Position numbers and translations under genes: made by a program
The notes under the pieces: model-generated
What the model was told of the DNA's origin: nothing
Seen by the model: only the letters and a program-made list of their open reading frames with translations
The model's database searches: none
Origin: Pelosinus baikalensis
GTDB lineage: Bacteria > Bacillota > Negativicutes > DSM-13327
Assembly: GCF_020819555.1 (NCBI RefSeq)
Contig: NZ_JAJHJB010000009.1
Span: forward strand, 1-64,000
Direction: 5' to 3'
DNA: 64,000 nucleotides
Shown: piece after piece, positions 44,620 to 54,919 of the stretch
How the letters are laid out: each line of letters opens with the position of its first letter
Numbering within the stretch: position 1 is the stretch's first letter

Positions 44620-44655
44620 AGGATGTACCCCATTTGCGAGGTACACCCTTCGTAT
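44618..44655. terminator. Bidirectional terminator
   Basis: GAAGGATGTACC...GGTACACCCTTC with T-runs on the right side; it lies between the convergent GNAT and GH4 genes. Confidence 0.7.
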
Positions 44656-44668
44656 ATTTTTTTCTATT

Positions 44669-45994
44669 TTATTTGAGCTCCGGCCAGTAGTCTTTGTTGG
44701 CTTCAATGAGATCATCAAGAATAAGCTTTGCAACCTTGGCACTTGGTACTGTCTTGGACATTGTCAGTGCCTGCCAGAGTTTTAGGTATGAGCCTTCTGC
44801 CCACGCTTCAACAACAAGCTTTTCTACTGATACCTGCTGCTCCATAAGACCTTTCTGGAACTGCGGAATCTTGCCGACTGTCAGAGGTTCCGGTCCTTTG
44901 CAGCCTACGATACAAGGGATTTCCACCATAGCTGTCGGGTCAAAGTTAGAAATAGCACCGTTGTTTTCAACAATCAGGAGCATTCTTTCCTTTGTGTTAT
45001 AGGCAATAGCTCTTGCAAGGTCTACGATGTAAGAAGCATGTTCATCCACTTCAAAACCACATTCCTTGGCTGTGCCTGCTGCTGCAATGCGGCGACATTC
45101 GCCGAATACGGTCTTTTCACGGCCATCCATGACTTCGTTGGCTCTTGTATATTCGCGGTTGGAATGTTCCACAACTTCGTCCTGGCAGAGATAATATTTG
45201 AGGTATGTGTTAGGCAATGTACTAGGATCAAGCTGATAAAATTCTTTGACCGTGTCGTAAGTAACCGTCCAGCTTGTATCTGCCTTGAATTCTGGTATAT
45301 CAAGATTGTAGCCTTTTTTGCCAACATATTCACGGATTTTCGGCATAAGATCGTTGCCATGGTGATCCATAATACTAGTCCACCAGCCGAAATGATTCAG
45401 CCCATAATATCTGATTTCCATTTCCTTGCGGGATTTGAGCCCAGCAATGGCTGCCATGCGGCGTTCAATGCCAATCGGCATATCACAGATATTCAGAATC
45501 TTAGCATTTGGTCTGAGTTTACGGGTTGCTTCGGCTACAATCGCTGCTGGGTTGGAGTAGTTAAGCATCCATGCATTCGGCGAATACTTTTCCATATAAT
45601 CAATAATTTCAATGATACCGCCGATAGAACGCATGCCATAGGAAATTCCACCAGGACCGCAGGTTTCCTGACCAAGTACATTGTACTTAAGCGGAATCTT
45701 TTCATCGAGTTCACGCATTGCATATTTGCCGACACGGATATGTGCCATGATGAAATCGATATCTGTGAACGCTTCCTGCGGATCTGTGGTTGCTTCAAAT
45801 TCAATATCCGGTGCTTTTTCGCGCAGAATTATTTGGCAAGCCTTTGCTACAACTTCCTGACGTTTTGCATCATTATCATAGAATTTCAATTTACGAATTG
45901 GAAATCTATCCAAATTAGCTAAAAGCATCATTACAATTCCCGGCGTAAATGTGCTTCCCCCGCCTGCTACTACTACTGAAAATTTCTTGCTCAT
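44669..45994 (-). CDS. glvA: 6-phospho-alpha-glucosidase, GH4
   Basis: This 441-residue glycoside hydrolase family 4 enzyme has the N-terminal NAD-binding loop VVVAGGGSTFTPG, Mn-ligand Cys about 171 in NICDMPIGIERR (CDMP is typical of the alpha-glucoside branch) and His about 201 in GLNHFGWW. It hydrolyses maltose-6'-phosphate and related phospho-alpha-glucosides by an NAD/Mn redox mechanism. It is the last gene of the PTS operon, 38 bases after the amylase gene, and follows GGGGGAGGAA. glvA/malH-type is the best assignment; the exact disaccharide is open. Confidence 0.9.
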   Translation of the reverse strand: MSKKFSVVVAGGGSTFTPGIVMMLLANLDRFPIRKLKFYDNDAKRQEVVAKACQIILREKAPDIEFEATTDPQEAFTDIDFIMAHIRVGKYAMRELDEKIPLKYNVLGQETCGPGGISYGMRSIGGIIEIIDYMEKYSPNAWMLNYSNPAAIVAEATRKLRPNAKILNICDMPIGIERRMAAIAGLKSRKEMEIRYYGLNHFGWWTSIMDHHGNDLMPKIREYVGKKGYNLDIPEFKADTSWTVTYDTVKEFYQLDPSTLPNTYLKYYLCQDEVVEHSNREYTRANEVMDGREKTVFGECRRIAAAGTAKECGFEVDEHASYIVDLARAIAYNTKERMLLIVENNGAISNFDPTAMVEIPCIVGCKGPEPLTVGKIPQFQKGLMEQQVSVEKLVVEAWAEGSYLKLWQALTMSKTVPSAKVAKLILDDLIEANKDYWPELK

Positions 45995-46032
45995 AATAAA
46001 TTCCTCCCCCGAACCTTTTTAAATCTATATTC

Positions 46033-48774
46033 TTATTTATAGATCATCATTCTTGCCTTGCACTTTTCTAAATTTATCGTCAACTTGCCATTTTGTACAG
46101 AAGCCGTATAACTCTCGTCTAATGCATCTGTAAATACCGTGTCATCAACAAACTGCGGTACATCCAGTGTTATTTCCATCGCATCGCCTCTGTTCATGGC
46201 AACTACAGCGTCTTCATCGCCCCAAGAACGTCCGTATACATAGATATCGCCTTCTGCCTTAAGTGTAAATACATCGCCGTAGGCAAAGAGTTTCTTGTTA
46301 TCGTTTCTTACCTTGATGACCTTTTTGTAATAAGCAAGCAACTCCTGGTCTTCATTGCCCCACGGATAGGTTTTGCGGCAGTCAGGATCCGCACTGCCGT
46401 ACACGCCGGCTTCGTCGCCATAGTAGATAGTCGGTGCGCCTGGATAGCCCATGAGGAAGGCAGTCGCAAGTTTCAATCTTTCCTTGCCCTGTTCATAGTT
46501 AAAGTCCTTCAATGTAGCCTGTGCCACGCTTTCCTTGCCGCCCCCAAGCTTGTAAATTGCCCTTACAGTATCATGGGAGTCTACGATATTCATCAAGGCA
46601 TACAGAGCTTCCTTCGGATAGTTCTGCATCAATACCTTCAGTTCAACATCAGCGGCTGCTGCATCGCCCTTGTTCAGGAAGAGATCGCTGACAGCAAAGC
46701 TGAGCTTGTAATTCATCACAGAGTCAAACTGATCACCCGTGAGAAACTGGGAACCATCCTGCCAGATTTCGCCTAAAAGAAGCGGTTCTTGCCCCTGCAA
46801 TGTCTTGAAGGATTTCACCTGCTTTCTTACAGCTTCCCAAAATTCCGGAGAAACTTCTTTCGCTACATCAATTCTCCAGCCGGCCAGGCCTTTCTTGAGC
46901 CATTTTGTGAGAATTGCATTATCATCATAGATTAAATAGTTATCCAAATCTATGTTGTTGAGCTGGTTCGGGACGTTCTTGAACGGAACCAAGCTCGTGT
47001 AGCCCTGCCAGTCATGATAAGCATATTTTGTCCCCATATCATCCTTGGTAATTTCATTTCTGATATCAAACCAATTTTGCCAATTATACGCGCTGAATTT
47101 CTGTCCTTCTGCAATCAAAGAGGCTTTTACTGCAGCTTCAGCCTTGGCCATGCTCATATGCTTCTTGTTCATCAAATCATAAACTCTGGACCAGTATTCA
47201 TAAGCGCCAACCCATTCATATTTGCCATAACGGTCAACATAGATAGAGTCATCACCTACATGATTAAATACACCATCCATGATAAGCTGCATGCCACGTT
47301 TGTTCATTTCCTGGATAAGCTTGTCAAAGTCTGCCTGCGTACCAAGGAACGGATCAATGCGTTCATAGTTCACAGTATCATAACGATGATTGGAAGCTGC
47401 CTCCATGATTGGATTTACATAGATCGCCGTAACACCGAGATCTTTCAGATAGTCTAGCTTCTGCGTAATCCCGGCCAAATCGCCGCCGAAAAAGTCGTTG
47501 CATTCGTACGCATCGCCGTCGGCTGCTGGCGTCTTGCTTGCATTAGCAGGGAGCTGGTTCCAACTTCTATGCTGTACAGGCTGCTTGCCTCTAGCCAGAG
47601 ATTTTGCATTGTCATTGCTCTTGTCACCATTGAAAAAGCGATCGGGCAAAATCTGATAAATTACAGCTTCCTTTGTCCAGTCCGGCGTCTTGTAGTCCGC
47701 ACTGTAAACCGTAAGCTGGAAAGGCTTGCCGCCGTGAAGCGTTACCATTCCCGTTTGACCAGGCTTAGCATCTTCGCCGTATTCCTTTATGCCATTAAGG
47801 AGGAACTTATAACCATAGACACCATTTTCATTAATTTTAATGGTCTTTGTCCAGACATCCTCGTCGCCTTTTGTACCAGAAAAGCTCATGTCATAAACCG
47901 TCTTTATGCCAGCGTTGTAATCAATATTATATTCATCACCGCCACCAGTTGTAATCTTTGACTTCAAAAGAATGAGCTGAGCCTTCTTGATGTCGTCCTT
48001 CTGCCCGCGAATCGAAAGTGTAACTTCGCTGCCGGTCTTTATAGCCTCGAAAGGCTTGCGGCAGTCAATATCCCAGGTATTGTGATAGATCTTGTCTTCA
48101 TGGATGCTGCCATCATCCACAATGAGTTTCTTTTCATTCGGGTCAAGATAAAAATTTACCTTACCGTCTTTCGTGAATATAACCTCCTGCGTAACAGGAT
48201 TTTTGCCCTTCTGGTCAATGATTATTTTATAAGTACCTGCTCTCACATCAAGACTTGTCGTATAGAATTCATCAAGCATCGTATCACGCATGATAAACTC
48301 ACCGTTTGCCGTTTTTGTCAGATTGCCCGTAATTTTTGGCAATTCGTTGTTATTCAGCATCTTGTAGCTGCTACTATCCGTAATTTTATGAGTTGCATCA
48401 TTATAGTAAAAGGTAATCTGCTGCGGCTTCAGTAAGTTCAGCTGTACATTGGCACCATCGAAATTGCCGTTCAATCCGTAGTTCTCGGTCCAGCTGCCAT
48501 TTATAGCAATCTTATAGAAATAAGCGCCTGCCGGCAAATTTGCCGTGTAGCTGTAAAAGCCATTACCGAGGTCGGTCATTTGCGTCTTCATATCGGACGG
48601 GTCCCAGTCCTTAGCCGCGCCAAGCTGATGCTGTAGATTGCCAACTAGCACAATATTTCTCTGTTGCAGCTCTTTTTCAGCCACAGCCTGTACCGCCTGC
48701 ACCTCAGTCATTGCCAGCACAGCAAACACCATGAGCACGGCAAATATTCTAGTGAAAATACTCTTTCTTAGCAT
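46033..48774 (-). CDS. Secreted neopullulanase-type alpha-amylase, GH13
   Basis: A 913-residue enzyme with signal peptide (MLRKSIFTRIFAVLMVFAVL...AVQA). Residues about 35-130 resemble the X25 module of amylopullulanases (LVGNLQHQLG, LPAGAYFYKIAINGSW), followed by more beta-rich modules, then the GH13 barrel from about 375. Catalytic Asp is in GWRIDVAK (about 634), Glu in LLGEIWQD (about 666) and Asp in VDSHDT (about 731). It probably cuts starch or pullulan outside the cytoplasm into maltose or panose for the PTS. The ATG at 48774 follows GGGGAGGGAG; the longer frame to 48828 is unlikely. Confidence 0.9.
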   Translation of the reverse strand: MLRKSIFTRIFAVLMVFAVLAMTEVQAVQAVAEKELQQRNIVLVGNLQHQLGAAKDWDPSDMKTQMTDLGNGFYSYTANLPAGAYFYKIAINGSWTENYGLNGNFDGANVQLNLLKPQQITFYYNDATHKITDSSSYKMLNNNELPKITGNLTKTANGEFIMRDTMLDEFYTTSLDVRAGTYKIIIDQKGKNPVTQEVIFTKDGKVNFYLDPNEKKLIVDDGSIHEDKIYHNTWDIDCRKPFEAIKTGSEVTLSIRGQKDDIKKAQLILLKSKITTGGGDEYNIDYNAGIKTVYDMSFSGTKGDEDVWTKTIKINENGVYGYKFLLNGIKEYGEDAKPGQTGMVTLHGGKPFQLTVYSADYKTPDWTKEAVIYQILPDRFFNGDKSNDNAKSLARGKQPVQHRSWNQLPANASKTPAADGDAYECNDFFGGDLAGITQKLDYLKDLGVTAIYVNPIMEAASNHRYDTVNYERIDPFLGTQADFDKLIQEMNKRGMQLIMDGVFNHVGDDSIYVDRYGKYEWVGAYEYWSRVYDLMNKKHMSMAKAEAAVKASLIAEGQKFSAYNWQNWFDIRNEITKDDMGTKYAYHDWQGYTSLVPFKNVPNQLNNIDLDNYLIYDDNAILTKWLKKGLAGWRIDVAKEVSPEFWEAVRKQVKSFKTLQGQEPLLLGEIWQDGSQFLTGDQFDSVMNYKLSFAVSDLFLNKGDAAAADVELKVLMQNYPKEALYALMNIVDSHDTVRAIYKLGGGKESVAQATLKDFNYEQGKERLKLATAFLMGYPGAPTIYYGDEAGVYGSADPDCRKTYPWGNEDQELLAYYKKVIKVRNDNKKLFAYGDVFTLKAEGDIYVYGRSWGDEDAVVAMNRGDAMEITLDVPQFVDDTVFTDALDESYTASVQNGKLTINLEKCKARMMIYK

Positions 48775-48833
48775 CTTTCTCCCTCCCCTTAAAATTCTTG
48801 TAAAATCTCCAAGGCATTCCTTATACATTATTT

Positions 48834-50111
48834 TCAGAAATGAAAATCAAGCTGTGTACGGAACAGGGTTCTATCATCGTTTGTACTGTTAACATTTACT
48901 TTCTGTTTAGAATAGAGTGTTTCCCATTCTACATTTTCCCAAGGCACATATTTAGCACCTAAAATCCAGCCCTTCATATTGCTTGGTAAAGATCCCCATT
49001 CATCATCATGCCCGATATCGCCGACTGCACCATAATTTACATAGCGTGTATAAGCGCCAAATGAGCCTACATTTTTAAGATTAGTTCCTTTATAATCAAG
49101 ACGAACTGCTTTATCTGTATTGTATTCATCTGCACCCGTCCAAGCATAAGTACCTGTCAACTTCACTGTCGGTGTAAGTTGTGTACGTAAATCAACAGAA
49201 CCGTATTTGTCACCAAACCATTTTTCTTTATTTGATTCACCATAGGCAACATTTAGTTCCAGATTGTTGGCAATCTTGCCGAAGACATTAGCACCATAAA
49301 GCGTATAATCCGCCCCGTCCCATGTAGGAGCAAAGCACCAGCCGCTGACCATCAAATCTTTAGAAATTGGATGCCAGAACTGAATACCATCTGTTTCGCC
49401 GCCCTGAAGCATATTCTGATACCCGATACCGCTCCACTTTCTACCGATATTGACATACCAATTATTTGCTATTGTCCCATCAACCCAAATACGTGAAATC
49501 GTGCCGGAATGATCTTTATCGATTTCATTGGTATCCCTGCCACTGTGATTATGTTTATTCCCTTGAGCATCCGTAGTAAATGCCGACGTATAATGCGCGT
49601 TCTTTTCAAGCTGGAACTTCGCTTTCCAATTATTAGAAATTTTCATTTCACCTTCTAAATCCAGATAAAAACGCTTGTTGTCGTTGTTATATCCTTTGCC
49701 ATCTGTTTTATCGCTGTCCCACTGTGTACGGACGAATCCAGTGATTTTTACATTGTCGATACGGGCATTGACTGCCTCGATTTTCTTATCAAGTGCATCT
49801 AGTTCACTGCCGTATTCTTTTTCGAGCTTTTCTACCAGTGCCTGATCGCCGAGCGAACCGGATTTTACTTTGTCCATTGCTTTGGCAACAATGGTCGCCA
49901 TTTCATAGCGGCTCATCATGCGATTCCCCTGGAATTTACCATCTTCATACCCTTCAATGATGCCGTCCTTAGCCAATTCGTCAAGTGCTGCATAGCTCCA
50001 ATGATCCTTCGGTACATCGTTAAAGCTGTCTGCAGCTGCCGCAAACGCCGTCGTCGATGCTCCCAATGCCAAAGTGATTGCCAATGCAGATAAACTTTTT
50101 TTCACTTTCAT
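48834..50111 (-). CDS. SLH-domain outer-membrane porin
   Basis: This 425-residue protein has a signal peptide (residues 1-25, ending AFA), one SLH domain (about 28-75: SFNDVPKDHWSYAALDELAKDGIIEGYEDG), a coiled-coil linker (LVEKLEKEYGSELDALDKKI) and a beta-barrel ending in FHF, the C-terminal aromatic typical of outer-membrane proteins. This is the OmpM/Mep45 layout of Negativicutes, where SLH anchors the outer membrane to modified peptidoglycan. Its place between the phosphatase and amylase genes suggests a maltodextrin porin (LamB-like role), which is inference. Confidence 0.9.
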   Translation of the reverse strand: MKVKKSLSALAITLALGASTTAFAAAADSFNDVPKDHWSYAALDELAKDGIIEGYEDGKFQGNRMMSRYEMATIVAKAMDKVKSGSLGDQALVEKLEKEYGSELDALDKKIEAVNARIDNVKITGFVRTQWDSDKTDGKGYNNDNKRFYLDLEGEMKISNNWKAKFQLEKNAHYTSAFTTDAQGNKHNHSGRDTNEIDKDHSGTISRIWVDGTIANNWYVNIGRKWSGIGYQNMLQGGETDGIQFWHPISKDLMVSGWCFAPTWDGADYTLYGANVFGKIANNLELNVAYGESNKEKWFGDKYGSVDLRTQLTPTVKLTGTYAWTGADEYNTDKAVRLDYKGTNLKNVGSFGAYTRYVNYGAVGDIGHDDEWGSLPSNMKGWILGAKYVPWENVEWETLYSKQKVNVNSTNDDRTLFRTQLDFHF

Positions 50112-50177
50112 TCTATGTCAACTTCCTTTACTTTTTATTTTTTTGTTAAGAATCACAATTTTAATATTTTTAATTTT

Positions 50178-50951
50178 CTATAAATACTCTCGCAACATAC
50201 TTCCAACTGAGACAAAACTTTTCTTTGCTTCCCTTCGGATAATTGCTCTTGCTGACTCTATAGCATAGCCGTCAAACCTGTGTATCATCGGCAAATCATT
50301 GATTTCATCGCCAATGACATGCACCTCTGAATTTTGCCATGATTTCAACACCAACAGTTTCTCAATACCTTTGCTCTTGTCGATGCCAAGCGGTGTAATA
50401 TCCACGCTGCCGCGATTCTGGCAGGCATACACCGTATCGCCAAACAGCAGGTTGACTTGCCGGGCAGCTTCCGCCGCCCCGTCCAAGCTCGCAAACCCTA
50501 GTGCAATCTGATGCACTCGGCTAAGTTCATTAATCTCCGCCATTTCTATCATCTCAAGCAGAAAATCCCATTGCTTTGCCTCGCGGGCAATCCAGGAACC
50601 TTCCCTTTCTCGGTACACACAGCTCCGCTGTGCCTGCGAAAACGCCACATGCAAGCTCTCTACAACACATGGATGTGTTGCTACTACATAAAGCATCTGC
50701 TCAGGTATCTCCGCCTGATAGAGTACCCTGCCGTCCTCATCAAAGATGATCGCGCCGTTGTTGCATATTGCAAAATCATAGCCTATGTCGAAATGCTCCA
50801 GCTGCGGAACCAGCATGCCGTAGTCACGTCCTGTGACTACGCCAAACTTGTTGCCAGCCCCACGCCACAGTTGAACCCCCTCCGCATTTTCCGGACAAAT
50901 TCCATTATCGACAAACAGCGTTCCGTCAAAATCACTTGCTGCAACCTTCAA
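50178..50951 (-). CDS. Cof-type HAD phosphatase
   Basis: A 258-residue phosphatase with motif I ASDFDGTLF (Asp7, Asp9), VVTGRDYGM as motif II, and HVIGDEINDLPMI as motif IV. The start is the TTG at 50951, 7 bases after GGGAGG, giving a 20-base overlap with the upstream alpha-glucosidase gene. The long open frame upstream to 51047 is inside that gene. Sitting in a sugar-PTS operon, it may release phosphate from accumulated sugar phosphates, as Cof-like enzymes do elsewhere; this role is inferred. Confidence 0.85.
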   Translation of the reverse strand: MKVAASDFDGTLFVDNGICPENAEGVQLWRGAGNKFGVVTGRDYGMLVPQLEHFDIGYDFAICNNGAIIFDEDGRVLYQAEIPEQMLYVVATHPCVVESLHVAFSQAQRSCVYREREGSWIAREAKQWDFLLEMIEMAEINELSRVHQIALGFASLDGAAEAARQVNLLFGDTVYACQNRGSVDITPLGIDKSKGIEKLLVLKSWQNSEVHVIGDEINDLPMIHRFDGYAIESARAIIRREAKKSFVSVGSMLREYL

Positions 50952-52626
50952 TCGTCGTCCTCCCTTCACAGAGATAGACCCTTGCTTCATAGGCACGCAG
51001 AATCTGATCTGGCGCATCTGCATAATTGCCGAGCAATAGTTTCCCATTGCCTGAAAGCTTTGGCAGGCTGTATTCTTTCTCTTTTCCAGAAAAATTACAA
51101 AGAACTATCACTTTTTTTTCTTTCATTACACGCATATAAGCATATATCTGTTCATCTGCCTCCAGTAGCTCTTCATAGCTGCCCTTGAGCAATATATCAT
51201 ATTCCTGACGAAGCTTTGCCAAACGATGATAATACCGCAGTACGGAATCTTCATCCTGCATCTGCCATCCTGCATTTACTTCGTTATAATTTTCATTCAG
51301 TGACAACCACGGCTTGCCGCTCGTAAAACCGGCGTTTTTCGCACTCGTCCACTGCATCGGTGTCCGCGCATTATCACGACTGTATTTCCAGACAAATTCC
51401 AGCGCCTGCTGCTTTGAGAATCCCTCCTGCAATGCAATTGCATATTGCCCCTTGGAGGCGATATCATCATAACATTCAATGGAAGGCCACTTTGTATTTG
51501 TCATGCCAAGCTCCTGGCCTTCATAGATAAACGGTGTTCCCTTCAAGGTAAACAATACTGTTGCCATTACCTTTGCCGCTAGCTTTTTATCCACATTCTT
51601 CGGGAAAAATTGATTCACCGAACGCGGCTGATCATGATTTTCAAAAAACGCCGGATACCAGCCGTTTTCTGTCGTTGCCTTCTGGCTGTCGCTAAGTGCC
51701 TTTTTGAGCTGTGTTAACTTCCAGGGAACCGGTCGGCACCATAGGCTTGACTTTTCCATATCTAGGTTCATATGGTTAAACTCAAGTAACATATCAAATG
51801 CACCATTCTTGCCTACCCACCGTGGCAACTCCTCAGCTGATACACCGTTGGCCTCTGCCACTGTGAAAATATCCTTCCCCGCAAAGACTTCCCGCTTAAA
51901 CTCATGCAGGTATTTCAGTATGCCCGGCTGATTCGCTGTTGCCATATGCACATTGCTCATACCATCCGGACCATCAATTGGCAGGTCCTTTAACACTACG
52001 GGCTTCTTTATATATGTAATTGCATCAATGCGAAACCCACCTACACCCTTATCCAGCCAGAAATTTGCTATATCATACAGGACTCTGCGCACCTCAGGAT
52101 TTTCCCAATTTAAATCCGGCTGCTCCTTAGCAAATGTATGTAGATAATACTGGCCTGTAGCTTCATCAAACGTCCAGGCAGAGCCACCGAATATACCGCG
52201 CCAGTTTGTTGGCGCAGCTCCGTTCGGTTTGGCATCACGCCATATATACCAGTCACGCTTGCTGTTTTTATAGTCAGAGCGCGACTCCTTGAACCAGCTG
52301 TGCTGATCTGAGGTATGGTTGAACACCAGATCCATTACAATGCGGATGCCGCGCTTCTTTGCCTCGACAATAAGATTCTCCATATCCGCCATTGTGCCGT
52401 ACTCCGGTGCAATATTCTTGTAGTCGGCAATATCATAGCCGTTATCTACCATTGGTGATACATACACCGGCGTCAGCCAGACAGCGCCTACTCCTAGATT
52501 ACGAATATAGTCCAGTTTTTCCGTTATACCGTTTAAATCCCCGATACCATCGCCGCTACTATCACAGAAGCTCTTCGGATAAATCTGATACACCAGCGTC
52601 TTTTGCCACCATTTCAAACTGTCCAT
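50932..52626 (-). CDS. malL: GH13 oligo-1,6-glucosidase/alpha-glucosidase
   Basis: This 564-residue cytoplasmic GH13 enzyme of the oligo-1,6-glucosidase/trehalose-6-phosphate hydrolase group starts WWQKTLVYQIYPKSFCDSSGDGIGDL. Its catalytic residues are Asp in GFRIDAI (about 200), Glu in FTVAEAN (about 257) and Asp in FFENHDQPR (about 331), followed by the C-terminal domain with NFSGKEKEY. It would hydrolyse short malto- or isomalto-oligosaccharides or a phosphorylated relative. It begins 15 bases after the PTS gene. treA type cannot be excluded, so the symbol is tentative. Confidence 0.85.
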   Translation of the reverse strand: MDSLKWWQKTLVYQIYPKSFCDSSGDGIGDLNGITEKLDYIRNLGVGAVWLTPVYVSPMVDNGYDIADYKNIAPEYGTMADMENLIVEAKKRGIRIVMDLVFNHTSDQHSWFKESRSDYKNSKRDWYIWRDAKPNGAAPTNWRGIFGGSAWTFDEATGQYYLHTFAKEQPDLNWENPEVRRVLYDIANFWLDKGVGGFRIDAITYIKKPVVLKDLPIDGPDGMSNVHMATANQPGILKYLHEFKREVFAGKDIFTVAEANGVSAEELPRWVGKNGAFDMLLEFNHMNLDMEKSSLWCRPVPWKLTQLKKALSDSQKATTENGWYPAFFENHDQPRSVNQFFPKNVDKKLAAKVMATVLFTLKGTPFIYEGQELGMTNTKWPSIECYDDIASKGQYAIALQEGFSKQQALEFVWKYSRDNARTPMQWTSAKNAGFTSGKPWLSLNENYNEVNAGWQMQDEDSVLRYYHRLAKLRQEYDILLKGSYEELLEADEQIYAYMRVMKEKKVIVLCNFSGKEKEYSLPKLSGNGKLLLGNYADAPDQILRAYEARVYLCEGRTTIEGCSK

Positions 52627-52641
52627 CTTGATTTCCCCTTT

Positions 52642-54738
52642 TTAGAAAGTTGCAATTACCGTTTCATTAGCCTTTGCTGTCATACCAGAATGTAGCTTCA
52701 TAAACGGGTATTCTGAAAAGTTTGTAATAGCTAATATAATAATAGAAGAATATCCTTCCTTTTCAATAAGTTTCTTATCAAAACTCACAAGCCCTTGGCC
52801 TGCTTTTACCTTCTGTCCCTGTTTTACAAGTACATGGAAACCACGGCCTTCCATTTTCACCGTATCAATGCCAATATGGATGAGGATTTCCACGCCGCTT
52901 GCCAAACGCATACCTACAGCATGACCGGATTCTTCCATGACCATAGTGATTTCACCGTCTGCCGGAGCTGTCATCGTTTCATTCTGCGGATAGATAGCTA
53001 TACCGTCACCCATCATCTTCTGCGCAAACATTTCATCTTTAACTTCCGTTATAGGGATGACCTTACCGTTGACAAATGCCTTGAGTGTTGTTGATTTTTC
53101 CGTGCCGGATGCAGTTTCTACACCTGATATATCCTGCAGCAATGCTTCAAAACGTTCTCTTACCTGCGGTACAGATAAGCCGACAATAACCTGAACTGCA
53201 TGACCGTTCTTTACAAGACCATGAGCACCTGCTTTTGTAAACGTACTTACGCCTTTGACAAGCGTATCATCTACGACCGTTACTCGGAGACGTGTTGCAC
53301 AATTTGTTACATCCTTGATATTCTTTTTACCGCCGAGAGCTTCAAGGAATACGGCTGCTTTAAGATCGCGTTCATCTATCTTTATGTTTACGCCTACCTT
53401 GCTTTCCATGGCTTTCTTTGCTTTATATTCAGCTTTGGAATAAAGTTTATCTTCTTCAACATCATCCGTACGACCCGGGGTCTTATAGTCATTCTTCAGA
53501 ATGAGATAACGGAACACGAAGAAATAAATAGCCGTAAAACAAAGACCGATGATAATCTGCGTAATATAAATTGCAGAATGATATTTAAATAGAGGAATCC
53601 AATTCTGCACAATAGCGTCTATAAGTCCACCGCCGAAAGAACCGACTACACCAAATAGAAATGATGTTGCAGCAAGCGTTGCAGCAAGGAATGCATGTAC
53701 TGCAAAAAGCACAGGAGCTATAAACAGGAATGTAAATTCAAGCGGTTCTGTAATCCCGCATATAACTGCCGTAATCGTTGCTGGAATCAAAAGACCGGCA
53801 ACAGCTTTCTTTTTAGCTGGTTTTGCCGTAGCATAAATAGCAAGCGCAATCCCCGGAATACCGAACAGTTTTGAAGAACCGTGCAGTGAGAAACCAGCAC
53901 CTGGGAACACTTCTTTCAAAGAATGAGATGAAGTTGCAAAATCTTGCAAATGCTGTAACCAGTACTGCTGAATACCACCTTCAACAATAGCTGGACCGAA
54001 AATAAACGGTGTGTAAATGAAGTGATGAAGACCTGTAGGAATCAAAATTCTTTCACAGAAGGTATAGAGCCATACGCCAAGCGCATCACTGGCCTTTAAG
54101 AAATCCTGAAAAGCTCCGATTGTGTGCTGTATACTAGGCCATACAAGGCAGAAAAAGTACGCCACCGGCAACATTAGAAAAAATCCGGCTGCTACAACGA
54201 GAGACGACCCTTTGAAGATACCAAGGTAATCCGGAAGATCTACATCAAAGAGACGATTATGCAGCCATACTGTAATTGCCGAAATCAAGATAGCACCCAG
54301 CATACCGAGGTCAAGCGTCTTGATATTGCTAATCATTGCAAGACCTGTGCCGCCGCCTGCTTTCAAGCTGTAGTCCACGCCGAACGACGGACCTGCCAGT
54401 GTGAGTATTCCCGAAATAAAATAGTTAAACACAACATAGATCACAAACGATTCCATGCAGGCTCTTGCCTGATTTTTCTTTGCCAGACCAATTGGTAGAG
54501 AGATTGCAAATAAAAGCGGCATTTGCGCAAAGACTGTCCATGATCCCTGTTCAATTACATACCAAAGGTTATACCAGAATGTACCCTTTATCGCTATACT
54601 GCCAACAATATCCGGGTTCTTAAAGATAATGGATAATGACACCATGATACCAAAGAAGGAAAACAGTATAACTGGCGTAAACATTGCTCCGCCGAAACGC
54701 TGTACATTTTGCATGACAATGTCCTTGTTGATCGACAT
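52642..54738 (-). CDS. PTS permease IIC-IIB-IIA for alpha-glucosides/maltose
   Basis: This 698-residue one-chain permease of the glucose/glucoside PTS family has residues about 1-430 as IIC (FGGAMFTPVILFSFFGIMVS, GLHHFIYTPFIFGP, CGITEPLEFTFLFIAPVLF), IIB with the phosphoryl Cys in TNCATRLRV (about 480), and a C-terminal IIA-Glc type domain with the phosphoryl His in ILIHIGIDTVKM (about 620). The IIC part resembles MalP/GlvC-type maltose carriers. The ATG at 54738 follows GGGGGTGGGG; the frame to 54822 is too long. First structural gene of the operon; products feed the GH4 enzyme. Confidence 0.9.
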   Translation of the reverse strand: MSINKDIVMQNVQRFGGAMFTPVILFSFFGIMVSLSIIFKNPDIVGSIAIKGTFWYNLWYVIEQGSWTVFAQMPLLFAISLPIGLAKKNQARACMESFVIYVVFNYFISGILTLAGPSFGVDYSLKAGGGTGLAMISNIKTLDLGMLGAILISAITVWLHNRLFDVDLPDYLGIFKGSSLVVAAGFFLMLPVAYFFCLVWPSIQHTIGAFQDFLKASDALGVWLYTFCERILIPTGLHHFIYTPFIFGPAIVEGGIQQYWLQHLQDFATSSHSLKEVFPGAGFSLHGSSKLFGIPGIALAIYATAKPAKKKAVAGLLIPATITAVICGITEPLEFTFLFIAPVLFAVHAFLAATLAATSFLFGVVGSFGGGLIDAIVQNWIPLFKYHSAIYITQIIIGLCFTAIYFFVFRYLILKNDYKTPGRTDDVEEDKLYSKAEYKAKKAMESKVGVNIKIDERDLKAAVFLEALGGKKNIKDVTNCATRLRVTVVDDTLVKGVSTFTKAGAHGLVKNGHAVQVIVGLSVPQVRERFEALLQDISGVETASGTEKSTTLKAFVNGKVIPITEVKDEMFAQKMMGDGIAIYPQNETMTAPADGEITMVMEESGHAVGMRLASGVEILIHIGIDTVKMEGRGFHVLVKQGQKVKAGQGLVSFDKKLIEKEGYSSIIILAITNFSEYPFMKLHSGMTAKANETVIATF

Positions 54739-54867
54739 AACCCCACCCCCATCAAATAGTTCCTTTAGCCGCAACTTTTCACTTACAATTTTGAATTTTG
54801 AGAATTTTCTTTGCAGATACATAAAACTGATTCTCCTTATTGCAGGAATCTTGTCGTACCTAGTTTT

Positions 54868-54919
54868 TTGTCATGACAAATAGTTTTTAGCTCAATTTGA
54901 AATCTTCTATTTCAAATTG
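54868..54919. promoter_or_regulatory. Leader inverted repeats of the PTS operon
   Basis: TTTGTCATGACAAA (54868-54881) and CAATTTGAAAT/ATTTCAAATTG (54893-54919), both palindromic, lie between the operator at 55008 and the PTS start. Their role could be operator or mRNA structure. Confidence 0.4.

Noticed and set aside
45038..45922. 294-residue open frame antisense to the GH4 gene
   Set aside because: It mirrors a strongly conserved GH4 gene and gives a Cys/Phe/Ile-rich product without any motif; a codon-bias shadow.
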